Positions 34,152-43,044 are shown, numbered from the stretch's first letter. The stretch: DNA of 49,679 nt from Pseudomonadota bacterium (GCA_034660915.1 JAYEKE010000032.1:1-49679), one strand, 5' to 3'. Notes: a model not told the origin generated them from the letters alone. A program made the numbers and translations.

Positions 34152-35870
34152 ATGAGTACCCAGCTTAACCAGCAGTTAACTTTTCTCGGTTCTTATAATG
34201 ATCGGGTGGTCGCGAGATTGGAAACCTGGGAAAATGCCAGGTTCTCCGAGCGTTTGTGGCAGCATGATGGAACTCTCTGGATTTCTGATCCGAATCTGGC
34301 GGCCGCGACGCCGGAACTGGCTGATCGCTTGGGCTGGCTTGATTTACCTGAATCCATGGCGGCTGAAGCCGGAGAACTGGCCGATTTTGCCGCGGAAATC
34401 AGGGCCGCCGGTGTGACTGACGTTGTGCTTCTGGGCATGGGGGGCAGCAGCCTGGCGCCAGAAGTTCTGATGACGATTTTTGCTAATGTTCCCGGATTTC
34501 CCGTCCTGCGGGTATTGGACAGCACCCATCCGGATGTTATCAGCGTCCTGGACAGTTCCATTGACTTGGCAAAAACCCTTTTTCTGGTATCCAGTAAATC
34601 CGGCGGGACCATCGAAACCCTCTCTTTTTATAAATATTTTTTCCATCGGGTAGCCGGAGAGTTGAGAAATCCCGGCGACCATTTTGTTGCCATTACTGAT
34701 CCTGGTTCCAAGTTAGAGCTGATGGCCCGGGAACAGCAGTTTCGCCGGATTTTCTCTTCACCAGCTGATGTGGGTGGTCGTTATTCGGTGCTGACTTATT
34801 TCGGCCTGTTGCCGGCAGCCCTGATCGGAATTGATCTGGCAGAATTTCTCAAGCAGGCGGCACAAATGGAGGCGGCCACCGGTCCCGGGGTGCCGGCAGC
34901 TGAAAACCCGGCGCTAGTTCTGGGGGCGGTTCTGGGTGAGCTGGCCCTGGCTGGTCGCAACAAAGTGGTGTTTCTTTCAACGCCAAAACTGGAACATTTC
35001 GGGGTCTGGATTGAACAGCTGGTGGCGGAAAGTACCGGCAAGCTCGGCCGGGGTATTCTGCCGGTGGTCGGTGAACCGCTGTTGACGCCGGCTGCTTATG
35101 GCCAGGATTGCTGTTTTGTTTCCCTGCAATTGGCCGGCGATCTGCCGTTATCCCTGGAGTCAGGGATTGAAAAATTGAAGGCTGCAGGGTTCCCGGTAGT
35201 TGTCATAAATATAGAACGGATTATGGATCTCGCCCAGGAGTTTTATCGCTGGGAAGTGGCCACGGCGGCCGCCGGTGCCGTACTGGAAATCAATCCGTTC
35301 AATCAGCCCAATGTTGAAGCGGCAAAGATAAAAGCCCGGGAACTGATGGAGACCAGCAAAAGGACGGGGGAATTGCCGGTTTCCACGCCGCTGATCCAGG
35401 ATGGCCAACTGACGTTATCCGGGCAGCCGTTGCCGCAACCGTCCCGATCAAGCAGTGAATATCTGCAGCAATTTTTACAGTTGGTTAAACCCGGTGATTA
35501 CCTGGTGCTCATGGCATACCTGCCCATGAGGAAGAAAAATGATGTACTGTTGCAACGGTTGCGGCTGCTACTCAGGCAGCGCTGTCGGGTGGTAACGACC
35601 CTTGGCTATGGCCCCAGATTTCTCCATTCGACCGGACAGCTCCATAAAGGGGACGATAACCAGGGCGTTTTTCTCCAGCTTACGGCTGATCCTGATCAGG
35701 ATATTCCTATTCCTGGTGAACCTTACAGCTTTGGAACCCTCATCGCCGCCCAGGCCCAGGGAGATTTTCAGGCGTTGGTGGAAAATGGTCGTCGCCTGTT
35801 GCGGATACACCTTAGCGGTTCTCTGGAAGGCGGGCTGAACCGTCTGATTTCACTGGTGGAAGCCGGCTGA
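34152..35870 (+). CDS. pgi: glucose-6-phosphate isomerase (transaldolase/Pgi-fusion type)
   Basis: Interconverts glucose 6-phosphate and fructose 6-phosphate; 572 residues. The sugar-isomerase signatures are VVLLGMGGSSLAPEVL (about 95-110), LFLVSSKSGGTIETLSFYKY (about 140-159), VGGRYSVLTYFGLLPAALIG and PYDILD-free C-terminal segments such as EPYSFGTLIAAQAQGDFQAL. The sequence resembles the isomerase half of bifunctional transaldolase/Pgi proteins (start LTFLGSYNDRVVARLETW), here without the transaldolase half. GGAGG precedes the ATG. The stop TGA overlaps the glucokinase ATG. Confidence 0.9.
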   Translation: MSTQLNQQLTFLGSYNDRVVARLETWENARFSERLWQHDGTLWISDPNLAAATPELADRLGWLDLPESMAAEAGELADFAAEIRAAGVTDVVLLGMGGSSLAPEVLMTIFANVPGFPVLRVLDSTHPDVISVLDSSIDLAKTLFLVSSKSGGTIETLSFYKYFFHRVAGELRNPGDHFVAITDPGSKLELMAREQQFRRIFSSPADVGGRYSVLTYFGLLPAALIGIDLAEFLKQAAQMEAATGPGVPAAENPALVLGAVLGELALAGRNKVVFLSTPKLEHFGVWIEQLVAESTGKLGRGILPVVGEPLLTPAAYGQDCCFVSLQLAGDLPLSLESGIEKLKAAGFPVVVINIERIMDLAQEFYRWEVATAAAGAVLEINPFNQPNVEAAKIKARELMETSKRTGELPVSTPLIQDGQLTLSGQPLPQPSRSSSEYLQQFLQLVKPGDYLVLMAYLPMRKKNDVLLQRLRLLLRQRCRVVTTLGYGPRFLHSTGQLHKGDDNQGVFLQLTADPDQDIPIPGEPYSFGTLIAAQAQGDFQALVENGRRLLRIHLSGSLEGGLNRLISLVEAG

Positions 35871-36865
35871 TGGCTGATTTTATCCTGGCTGGTGACATCG
35901 GTGGGACTAAAACCCGTCTGGGGATATTTGCCAGAGGTAAAACCAACAGACCTCTGCTGCGCTACAAAGCAACCTATAGCAGCAGTAAATTCGAGGGGCT
36001 GGAAGAGATTATTGCTGATTTCCTCGGCCGGCACCGGATTTCCATTGGGGCTGTTTGTCTTGGTGTTGCCGGGGCGGTGGTCAAAGGGAGGGTCAAGGCC
36101 ACTAACCTGCCATGGAAGGTATCCGAAGATAGTTTTTCCCGAATATTCAGTTGGCCGCGGATCAGGTTGGTGAACGATCTGGTGGCGACCGCCTACGCGG
36201 TGCCGTTATTGCGTAAAAATGAGCTGTTTCCTTTGCAGCGCGGTTCGGGTTGGCCTGGTCTTAATATTGGTCTTATGGCTCCCGGGACCGGTCTGGGGAC
36301 CGCACTTTTAATTGCTTGTGACGGCAACTATGTGCCGGTGTCATCCGAAGGTGGTCATGTGGGGTTTGCCCCGCAGGAAGATGATGACCTTGAGTTGTGG
36401 CAGGCCCTGGCGGAGCAGTACGGCCATGTGAGTCTGGAACGATTAATTTCCGGACCCGGTCTGTATAATATCTATTGCTGGTTGCGGGATAGCGGTCGTT
36501 ATGATGAACCGGCATGGTTGGCGGAACAACTGAATCCGGAGAATGCCCCCCGGCTCATTGCCGAGCAGGGATTGAAAGAAGTTGTCCCCCTTTGCAGTGC
36601 CGCTCTGGAAAAGTTTATAGCGATTATGGGAGCCGCGGCGGGTGATTTGGCTCTTGTTGGCATGACCCATGGCGGCCTTTTCCTGGGTGGTGGTATCCCG
36701 CCAAAAATCCTGGCCAAACTTCGTGAACCACGTTTTATTGAAGCTTTCAACGACAAAGGGCGTTTAAGCGATATTATGCCCCGTTTTCCGGTATCGGTCA
36801 TTCTCAATGACCAGGCTGCCCTGCTGGGGGCGGCCCATTGCGCTTTTACAAATTTGGTGACCTGA
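35870..36865 (+). CDS. glk: glucokinase
   Basis: ATP-dependent kinase of the Glk family, 331 residues. Phosphate loop ILAGDIGGTKTRLGIF (residues 4-19), catalytic region VNDLVATAYAVPLL with Asp, GLMAPGTGLGTALLIA, the SSEGGHVGFAP sugar-binding motif and a second GGGIPPKIL adenosine motif. Overlaps the pgi stop (TGATG), so the two are translationally coupled and supply glucose 6-phosphate and fructose 6-phosphate for the transketolase step. Confidence 0.92.
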   Translation: MADFILAGDIGGTKTRLGIFARGKTNRPLLRYKATYSSSKFEGLEEIIADFLGRHRISIGAVCLGVAGAVVKGRVKATNLPWKVSEDSFSRIFSWPRIRLVNDLVATAYAVPLLRKNELFPLQRGSGWPGLNIGLMAPGTGLGTALLIACDGNYVPVSSEGGHVGFAPQEDDDLELWQALAEQYGHVSLERLISGPGLYNIYCWLRDSGRYDEPAWLAEQLNPENAPRLIAEQGLKEVVPLCSAALEKFIAIMGAAAGDLALVGMTHGGLFLGGGIPPKILAKLREPRFIEAFNDKGRLSDIMPRFPVSVILNDQAALLGAAHCAFTNLVT

Positions 36866-37260
36866 TTCCTGTTTTTTAATAGCTACCTAAATTAAGCGAT
36901 TAGTGTCTTACTCCTGAAAGTCTGTCCAAAAAAACAAGAAATTGTTAAGTGCTTCACGGGTTCTTTGCCGTTAGGCAAAGGTTCCGATGAAGAAACTTAT
37001 GCAAGGCTCGGGAACACATTCAGGATGTTCGGGCTTGGCTCATAGCCTGTCTGCCGACAGGCAGGCAGTATTGGCCGCCGAACGAATCACACGAGGTGAT
37101 TCGCGGCGGACGCCCGGGGACATTGCTTTAGCGGTGTCCCCCATAGCCGGCCTGTCTGCGTGCGGCACGCACAGGCAGGCCATGGACGGCCGGCGAGAAT
37201 GAGCGAGAGCCATGCCGGAACATCCTGATACCTTAATTTGGGATGCGGGCGTAGTTTGCA
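36866..37260. repeat. intergenic region with repeats R3 (copy b) and R1 (copy c)
   Basis: R3 copy b is at 36944-37009. R1 copy c, the longest at 203 bp, is at 37023-37225, bounded by GGATGTTCGGGCTTGGCTC and CATGCCGGAACATCC, with internal hairpins (CCTGTCTGCCGACAGGCAGG and GCCTGTCTGCGTGCGGCACG). The R3-R1 adjacency suggests a composite element. The small frames across it on both strands are not genes. Confidence 0.6.
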
Positions 37261-38373
37261 TTAGGTTCGTATAGTTAAATTCCCCGCACAGACAACCTGG
37301 TTTCGTCCATTCTCCTTAGCCTGCAGGAGGGCTTGGTCGGCGGTCTTGATCAGTTGTTCAGGTCCGGTTGTCCCCTTCTTTCCTGACATCTCCGGCAACA
37401 AGGCGGCCACCCCGATGGAGATAGTTATTTTGTTTATTTTTCTGTCGGGCAGTTCGAAATTATGTCCGGCAATATTTTTTCTGATGCGTTCAGCAATTTC
37501 CCGGCCGGCACTGCAGGTTGTATGGGGAAGCAGGACCACAAACTCCTCACCGCCATAACGGGCAAAGATATCGCTTCGGCGCAGGTGGGAATTGATGATG
37601 CCGGCAATTTTTTGCAGGACCTGGTCTCCGGTTTGATGCCCGAGTTGATCATTGATATTTTTAAAGTGATCAAGATCAAAAAACAAACAGGTTAACGGTT
37701 GGCCATAGCGGTGAGTTCTGGAAACCTCATCAGCGATCCGGCGGTCAAAAAATCTACGGTTAAAAATTCCGGTTAAAGGGTCTGTCAAAGCCACTCTTTT
37801 CAGTCGCTCATGGTTCAGGGTGTTTTCCAGGCACATGGAAACAACTGAGCCCAGATGGGTGAGGAAGTCGGTATGTCCATCATCCGTATAGCGTGTTGGC
37901 AGAAAACTGCCGAGGTTGAGACTGCCGATCATTACTTCCCGTCTTTTTAAGGGCAGTAAAGCGACCGACGCCGGCTTCTGGGAATATCCGGGGAACAGGA
38001 TGTGATGTTGCTGGTCTTGATAAGGTCCCAACAAGGGTCCCATGGGGGTGGGGAACAGCTGTTTGATAATTTCCGGGTCAGGGAGAAAAATAAGCTCTCT
38101 GTAGTTACTGCCGGGGGGCTCAACGTTTCTGATCAAAAGTTGCAGTTCATTTTTTTGATCAGTCAGGGCCAGAGATATACAGTCAAGCTTGAAAATAGAA
38201 CGGTAATCATTAATAAGCAGGGAAAAGAGCTCAGCAAAAGATTCGGCGCCAATCAGGCGAAGTTCAAGTTTATCAAACCGCTGCTTTTTTTCCTCATTTT
38301 TATTGGCCTGCTGCAGTAAGTTCTGCATCTGCTGTCGTAACCGTTGATTCTCTTTGAGGATATTGCTGGTCAT
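37261..38373 (-). CDS. diguanylate cyclase with N-terminal DUF484/GAF-like sensor
   Basis: Makes cyclic di-GMP. 370 residues: a short coiled coil (1-40, NILKENQRLRQQMQNLLQQA), a DUF484/GAF-like domain (about 45-195) and a GGDEF domain (about 200-365). The active site is RYGGEEFVVLLPH and the inhibitory site RRSD lies five residues before it, so both catalysis and product inhibition look intact. Start motif DPLTGIFNRRFFDRRI is canonical. Soluble and cytoplasmic, with no membrane segment. It is a single gene with no obvious operon partner. Confidence 0.9.
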   Translation of the reverse strand: MTSNILKENQRLRQQMQNLLQQANKNEEKKQRFDKLELRLIGAESFAELFSLLINDYRSIFKLDCISLALTDQKNELQLLIRNVEPPGSNYRELIFLPDPEIIKQLFPTPMGPLLGPYQDQQHHILFPGYSQKPASVALLPLKRREVMIGSLNLGSFLPTRYTDDGHTDFLTHLGSVVSMCLENTLNHERLKRVALTDPLTGIFNRRFFDRRIADEVSRTHRYGQPLTCLFFDLDHFKNINDQLGHQTGDQVLQKIAGIINSHLRRSDIFARYGGEEFVVLLPHTTCSAGREIAERIRKNIAGHNFELPDRKINKITISIGVAALLPEMSGKKGTTGPEQLIKTADQALLQAKENGRNQVVCAGNLTIRT

Positions 38374-38490
38374 AGCAGTAGAACCGTTGGCCTTATGTTT
38401 TTCGGTTGTAATGAGAGTTGGGGAAGAGATACCTGTTTTGTTGCTGTAGAATGTGGTAAAAGTTCATGCATGAAAGATACCATGACCGTA

Positions 38491-38552
38491 GGGGTGGCCC
38501 CCTGTGGCCACCCTGATAATGGGCAACCCCCTGTGGTTGCCCATTATCAGGG
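38491..38552. repeat. twin hairpins with identical CCCTGT loops
   Basis: First: GGGTGGCC-CCCTGT-GGCCACCC (38492-38513). Second: an 18-bp perfect arm at 38511-38528 (CCCTGATAATGGGCAACC), loop CCCTGT, complement at 38535-38552. The two share three bases. Located between the cyclase gene and selW, reading like a transposon-derived or RNA-level structure. Similar hairpins are widespread in bacterial genomes in my recollection. Confidence 0.6.
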
Positions 38553-38628
38553 TAGTTGCAAAATCGTTATTATGTTGTGAAAAGTGAATTAAAATTCAGG
38601 AAGGATGTTGTGAGCCAGCATGCAGCCT

Positions 38629-38856
38629 TTAATCCTCTTTATTTTTCAGCATAGTGATAATATCCTCTTCCTTGGGGAAAATTCCGGTAGCCTTTTTCGA
38701 ATAAATCAGCTGGTCATCGACGGTAACTTCAAAACCCCCGCCACCGGATTTGAGTAACTGCACAGTGCTTCCTGTGAAACCCTAAATTTTTTCCGCCAGC
38801 CTGGCGGCTCGTGCCCGATAGTTTCACTCTCCACAGTATTCGATTGTAATGTGCAT
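38629..38856 (-). CDS. SelW/Rdx-family selenoprotein (CxxU), carrying an in-frame TAG
   Basis: A hidden 75-codon gene. It starts MHITIEYCGE, then TGA (38826-38824), then NYRARAARLAEKI, TAG (38784-38782), then GFTGSTVQLLKSGGGGFEVT and VDDQLIYSKKATGIFPKEED, ending at TAA. This matches the Rdx family (SelW/SelT/SelH), small thioredoxin-like redox proteins with a CxxC or CxxU motif near the N-terminus; here the motif is CGEU. The distance from U to FEVTV equals that in relatives I recall, so no frameshift is needed. GGAGGA stands five bases before the ATG. The TAG at codon 25 is at a variable position; it means a pseudogene, a sequence error or read-through. Tandem with the 70-residue gene upstream. 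Confidence 0.65.
38793..38823 (-). promoter_or_regulatory. candidate bacterial SECIS element of the SelW-like gene
   Basis: On the minus strand, 16 nt after the TGA a 5-bp GC stem CCGCC/GGCGG (38807-38803, 38797-38793) closes the loop AGGCT. The loop starts 21 nt after the TGA, in the normal SECIS window, and begins AGG as does the candidate in the octahaem cytochrome gene. Predicted only. Confidence 0.5.
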
Positions 38857-38890
38857 GGCTTCCTCCAGAGATTTAAGACAGCCTTCACCA

Positions 38891-39103
38891 TTAATGGACG
38901 GTATCTTCCAATCCTTTACTGATGATTTCCTTGATATAATCAAGCAGAGATTTATGTTCCTTATATGGCACTTTAAGGTTTTCCTGATGTAAATCAGAAC
39001 CAATCGGTTCTTCCCCATTGCGCAGCAAAACCCAGCCGCGCTCATTGTAGCTGAGAACCAGCTCTTCTTCCAGGGTATAGCGTTTAACATTCTGGTTTTC
39101 CAT
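38891..39103 (-). CDS. hypothetical 70-residue protein
   Basis: Not recognised. The reading frame has a very good ribosome site (AGGAGG six bases before ATG 39103) and ends 34 bp before the SelW-like start, so the two are probably cotranscribed. Composition is hydrophilic and acidic/basic mixed; EEELVLSYNERGWVLLRNGE looks like two beta strands and HKSLLDYIKEIISKGLEDTV an amphipathic helix. No Cys, no membrane segment. Possibly a small partner of the selenoprotein, but nothing shows this. Confidence 0.6.
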   Translation of the reverse strand: MENQNVKRYTLEEELVLSYNERGWVLLRNGEEPIGSDLHQENLKVPYKEHKSLLDYIKEIISKGLEDTVH

Positions 39104-39586
39104 GGTATGCCTCCTTTTCTAAGAACAGTTTATAGCAAACCTGTGCTGAGCTATTAGCGGTTAGCCATTAGCAATTAGCTTTTAAAAATCAGGGATTTAC
39201 GTTGATTAGCAAGTAAGCATTTGACTTTGTTTATAAATTGGTAAATTCTTGGACCTAATATCAGTCAATTTTTTTAATTCTCGCGCCAAGCCGCAAAGAC
39301 CGCGAAGAGTTCAATTTGCTATATCGTCTGTCGTTTTTCATTGCGCCTTTGCGTCTTGAGTGAGTGAAGCGAACGGGGGCGAGACAAAAAAATTAGGCTG
39401 ACGCGGAGTCACAGAGAGCAAATAACTGGTTTTTCTATACCTCTGTGAAAGTATTATTGCTTTTTTGAAAACGTGCCCGAATATTTACATTAGCAACAAC
39501 ATCCAACGGATGAAGGTTGGCGATATTAAACATATTGTAATTATTGAGCTAACAGCTAACTGCTGAAAGCTAATCGCTTAATTTAG
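39104..39586. repeat. intergenic repeat region with R5, copy b
   Basis: R5 copy b is at 39262-39401, followed by a decayed CGGAGTCACAGAGAGCAAAT/CCTCTGTGAAAG inverted repeat (39404-39460). TTAGCGGTTAGCCATTAGC-type short repeats sit at 39148-39182 and 39548-39580. No gene seen. Confidence 0.55.
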
Positions 39587-41248
39587 TCAAATATTATAGC
39601 GGGCGGCGATCGGCATCCGCCGTCCCATGCCGAAAGCCTTGCTGGTGATTTTCAGCCCCGGAGCCGCCTGCCGTCGTTTGTATTCGTTGCGTCTTACCGC
39701 CCGGGCAACCCATTGAACATTTTCCGGCTCAAATCCTTCAGCGATGATGTCAGCCGCAGATAATCCCTGATCTATAATATATGCCAATACCTGGTCAAGA
39801 ATATCATAGGGCGGCAGGGTATCCTGATCTTTCTGGTCAGGCCGTAATTCAGCCGAAGGAGCTTTGCTGATAATCTCCCGGGGAATAATCTCCCGGGATT
39901 CATTAAGCTGTTCGGCCAGTTGGTATACTAAAGTTTTTGGCAGGTCCGAAATAACCCCCAGCCCGCCGCACATGTCGCCGTAAAGGGTGCAGTAGCCTAC
40001 GGCCAGTTCACTTTTGTTGCCGGTGGTCAGCAGCAGATGACCGAACTTGTTGGACAGGGCCATCAGCAGGGTCCCCCTGATGCGCGCCTGGAGGTTTTCT
40101 TCAGTGACATCAGCAGCCCGGTCGGCAAATAAAGGGGAGAGTGAATTCAAATAGCTTTCATAGAGTTTTCTAATGGGTATGAGGTCAAACCTGATGCCCA
40201 GGTTTTCAGCCAGTTTCCCGGCATCACTGATGCTGCCGGCGGAAGAATAGGGAGAGGGCATGCCGATTCCCCAGACGTTTTTCCGCCCCAGGGCTTCCAC
40301 GGCCAGACAGCAGACCAGGGCCGAATCAATGCCGCCTGAAAGCCCGACAATGGCCTGTCGGAACCCGCATTTTCGACAATAATCCTTTACTCCGAGAACC
40401 AGGGCCTGGTGAATTTTTTTCAGTTCATCATCGGCTGTCGATGATGATGCCACAGCGCTGCTGCCAGCCGCAATTTCCGCCAGGTTAACGCATTTTACCT
40501 CCTCAGCGAAGCCCCCGGCGGCCATGGTTACTTCACCGGCCCTGTTAACCGTAAAACTATGGCCGTCAAAGATCAGTTCATCATTACCCCCCACCTGGTT
40601 GACCAGAATGAAAGGCAGCTGGTGCTTCCGGGCATGGTAACGAATGATCTCATGGCGCAGCCGGTCTTTGCCCACCTGATAGGGTGAAGCGGAAATGTTA
40701 ATCATCAGGGTTGCCCGCTGTTTTGCCAGCAGGTCAATGGGGTCCAGGGCATACGATGGGGATTCCTGTATTTCCGGGTCGTTCCAGGCATCTTCACAGA
40801 TAGAAATTCCCAGCCGTTCGCCCTTGAATTCATAAATCAGCACTTCCGTTGCGGGGATAAAATAGCGGCGCTCATCAAAAACGTCATAAACCGGCAGCAG
40901 AGATTTTTTCTGGGTAAAGAGAACCTTCCCGTTTTGCAGTAGTACGGCAGCATTGAAAAGCTTCGGCCTTCCGGCATCCAGCTCCCGGACGACGGTGCCC
41001 AGCAGCAGGCCCATGTCAGGGAAGCTTTTGGAAAACAGGCAGATTTTCTCCAGGCCTTTTTCGGCTTCGCTGATGAATGCCGGACGATCAAGCAGATCCC
41101 GGGGTGGATAGCCGGTAAGATAAAGTTCCGGGAACACTGTCAAATCCGGCTGCTCAAAAATCAGCTTTTCCAATACCTGTTTCAGCCGGGCAATGTTTCC
41201 CTCAATATCCCCCACTATTGGATTGAGCTGGGCAATGGCAATATTCAT
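39587..41248 (-). CDS. nadE: glutamine-dependent NAD+ synthetase
   Basis: Last step of NAD synthesis: amidation of nicotinate adenine dinucleotide using glutamine. 553 residues from ATG 41248. The nitrilase-type glutaminase domain (1-270) has the triad Glu (LTVFPELYLTGYPP), Lys (FTQKKSLLPVYDVF) and Cys (LGISICEDAWND). The synthetase domain (about 290-553) has the P-loop VGLSGGIDSALVCCL, LLTTGNKSELAVGYCTLYGD and the C-terminal VQWVARAVRRNEYKRRQAAP. The frame continues upstream to 41329 but inside purF; ATG 41248 is 4 nt after the purF stop and gives the normal N-terminus MNIAIAQLNPIVGDI. Confidence 0.93.
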   Translation of the reverse strand: MNIAIAQLNPIVGDIEGNIARLKQVLEKLIFEQPDLTVFPELYLTGYPPRDLLDRPAFISEAEKGLEKICLFSKSFPDMGLLLGTVVRELDAGRPKLFNAAVLLQNGKVLFTQKKSLLPVYDVFDERRYFIPATEVLIYEFKGERLGISICEDAWNDPEIQESPSYALDPIDLLAKQRATLMINISASPYQVGKDRLRHEIIRYHARKHQLPFILVNQVGGNDELIFDGHSFTVNRAGEVTMAAGGFAEEVKCVNLAEIAAGSSAVASSSTADDELKKIHQALVLGVKDYCRKCGFRQAIVGLSGGIDSALVCCLAVEALGRKNVWGIGMPSPYSSAGSISDAGKLAENLGIRFDLIPIRKLYESYLNSLSPLFADRAADVTEENLQARIRGTLLMALSNKFGHLLLTTGNKSELAVGYCTLYGDMCGGLGVISDLPKTLVYQLAEQLNESREIIPREIISKAPSAELRPDQKDQDTLPPYDILDQVLAYIIDQGLSAADIIAEGFEPENVQWVARAVRRNEYKRRQAAPGLKITSKAFGMGRRMPIAARYNI

Positions 41249-41252
41249 TGGC

Positions 41253-42623
41253 TTAGAAAAGGGCCGGTTGGCTGGCCTGTTCAATGGCCGGGAAAGTGAT
41301 GGGATAATTACCGGTAAAACAGGCGTCACAGAAACAATCCTGGCCGCTAATTACCTGTTTCAATCCGTTGCTGCTGATGTATCCGAGGCTGTCGGCGGTA
41401 ATGTATTTCCGGATATCCTCCACCGTATGGCTGGAGGCGATAAGCTCATTTCTGGTTGGGGTGTCGATCCCGTAATAGCAGGGATAGTCGGTAGGTGGGG
41501 AACTGATGCGCACATGGACTTCTCGGGCGCCGGCAGCGCGGATCATTTTAATGATCTTCCTGGATGTGGTTCCCCGGACGATGGAGTCATCTATGACCAC
41601 CACCCGTTTATCCTTAATGACGCTTTTTATGGCATTCAGCTTTATCTTGACGCCGAAGTGGCGGATGGAATTCTGGGGTTCAATAAATGTTCTGCCCACA
41701 TAATGATTCCTGATCAGTCCCAGTTCCCAGGGAATACCGCTTTCCTTGGCATAACCCAGAGCCGCCGGGGTGCCGGAATCAGGAATTGGAATGACCATAT
41801 CCGCTTTTACCGGGTGCTCTCTTGCCAGCTGGCGACCCAGGCGGATACGGACATCATAGACCGTTTCCCCGAACATGATACTGTCGGGGCGGGCAAAATA
41901 AATATATTCAAAAATACAGTGGGCCATTTTTTTGGCGGGAAAGGGGAAGTAGGATTTGATCCCCTTTTTTGAAATGGCCAGAATTTCTCCCGGTTCAATC
42001 TCGCGGATAAATTCCGCTTCCAGCAGATCAAAGGCACAGGTTTCCGAGGCGACAATGTAGCTGTCTTTCAGCTTTCCCAGAACCAATGGACGTACAGCCC
42101 GTGGATCCCGGGCGGCAATCAATTGGTTTTCATTCATGAACAGGAGAGAATAAGCTCCTTTTACCTGCTTCAGAGAATCAGCAATCCGTCCTATAAGTTC
42201 TGACTCCCGGGAACAGGCAATCAGATGCATGATGACTTCGGAATCCATCGAGGACTGGAATATGGAGCCATTATTGACCAGCTCACGCTTAATCTCCTCG
42301 GCATTTACCAGGTTGCCGTTATGGGCAATAGCAAGGGTGCCGAGGGAGAAGTTGATCATGAACGGCTGGACATTTTCCATACTGCTTGACCCGGTGGTGG
42401 AGTAGCGAACATGACCAATTGCCAGGGTGCCGGAAAGTTTTGCTATGTTTTCTTCAGAAAAAATGTCAGCAACCAGTCCCATGCCTTTATGAATGGTATA
42501 CTGTTCACCGTCTGTGGCAATGATGCCGGCGCTTTCCTGCCCCCGGTGCTGCATGGCATAAAGTCCCAGATAGGCCAGATTGCTGGCCTCAGGATGGTTG
42601 GAAATCCCGATAATACCACACAT
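41253..42623 (-). CDS. purF: amidophosphoribosyltransferase
   Basis: First committed step of purine synthesis: PRPP plus glutamine to phosphoribosylamine. 456 residues. The mature-type catalytic Cys directly follows Met (MCGIIGISN), with no propeptide. The N-terminal Ntn domain shows [12 protein letters not shown] and [12 protein letters not shown]; the PRPP site is [18 protein letters not shown]. Cys in [22 protein letters not shown] and the pair in CFCDACF suggest the Fe-S cluster type known from B. subtilis. I chose ATG 42623 (GGAAGA upstream); the open frame to 42719 would block the catalytic Cys. Coupled to nadE, an uncommon pairing. Confidence 0.93.
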   Translation of the reverse strand: MCGIIGISNHPEASNLAYLGLYAMQHRGQESAGIIATDGEQYTIHKGMGLVADIFSEENIAKLSGTLAIGHVRYSTTGSSSMENVQPFMINFSLGTLAIAHNGNLVNAEEIKRELVNNGSIFQSSMDSEVIMHLIACSRESELIGRIADSLKQVKGAYSLLFMNENQLIAARDPRAVRPLVLGKLKDSYIVASETCAFDLLEAEFIREIEPGEILAISKKGIKSYFPFPAKKMAHCIFEYIYFARPDSIMFGETVYDVRIRLGRQLAREHPVKADMVIPIPDSGTPAALGYAKESGIPWELGLIRNHYVGRTFIEPQNSIRHFGVKIKLNAIKSVIKDKRVVVIDDSIVRGTTSRKIIKMIRAAGAREVHVRISSPPTDYPCYYGIDTPTRNELIASSHTVEDIRKYITADSLGYISSNGLKQVISGQDCFCDACFTGNYPITFPAIEQASQPALF

Positions 42624-43044
42624 TTTATCTTCCCTTGGAATGAGAAAAAAGGACCAGTCAGGCTGAAAAACAAGAAGCGCTAAGATGGGCTTTATAACAG
42701 TATTGACGATGCAATTCAACTATTAAAGGTGCAGGGTATAAGGTGCAGGGTGCAGGGTTTAGTAGTAACTTATTCCTGAAAACCTGTCAAAAAAAAACAA
42801 GAAATTCTTTTTAACCACCCATTCGCTACGCTCACTGGAGAACACGAAGAACACGAAGAAAAAAAGATTGCATCTTTGTGCTGCCGTGAGTTTTTTATCT
42901 TTTTTGGCAATATGAATGATTTCACCATGAAGGCATGAAGTTCATGAAGATTCTTTACAACACAACACTTCATGTCTTCATGGTAAAATAAAATCTGGGT
43001 TGTGGGCGTAGCCTGCGTTAGACTATATACAGTCTTGTTTACTT
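42624..43044. other. intergenic region with tandem and inverted repeats
   Basis: A 10-bp unit GGTGCAGGGT is repeated about three times at 42728-42760. An inverted repeat pairs TTTCACCATGAAGGCATGAAG (near 42920) with its complement near 42970-42990. Short sequences related to other intergenic repeats (CCTGTCAAAAAAAAACAAGA, 42784) are present. No gene is supported. Confidence 0.5.

Noticed and set aside
38782-38784. Pyrrolysine as the certain meaning of the TAG in the SelW-like gene
   Set aside because: TAG is an ordinary stop for several genes here and no pyl gene is in the window, so it is kept only as one option.
38706-38891. 61-codon minus-strand frame over the SelW-like gene
   Set aside because: It is in another frame; the Rdx signature is in the TGA-containing frame, which has the good ribosome site.
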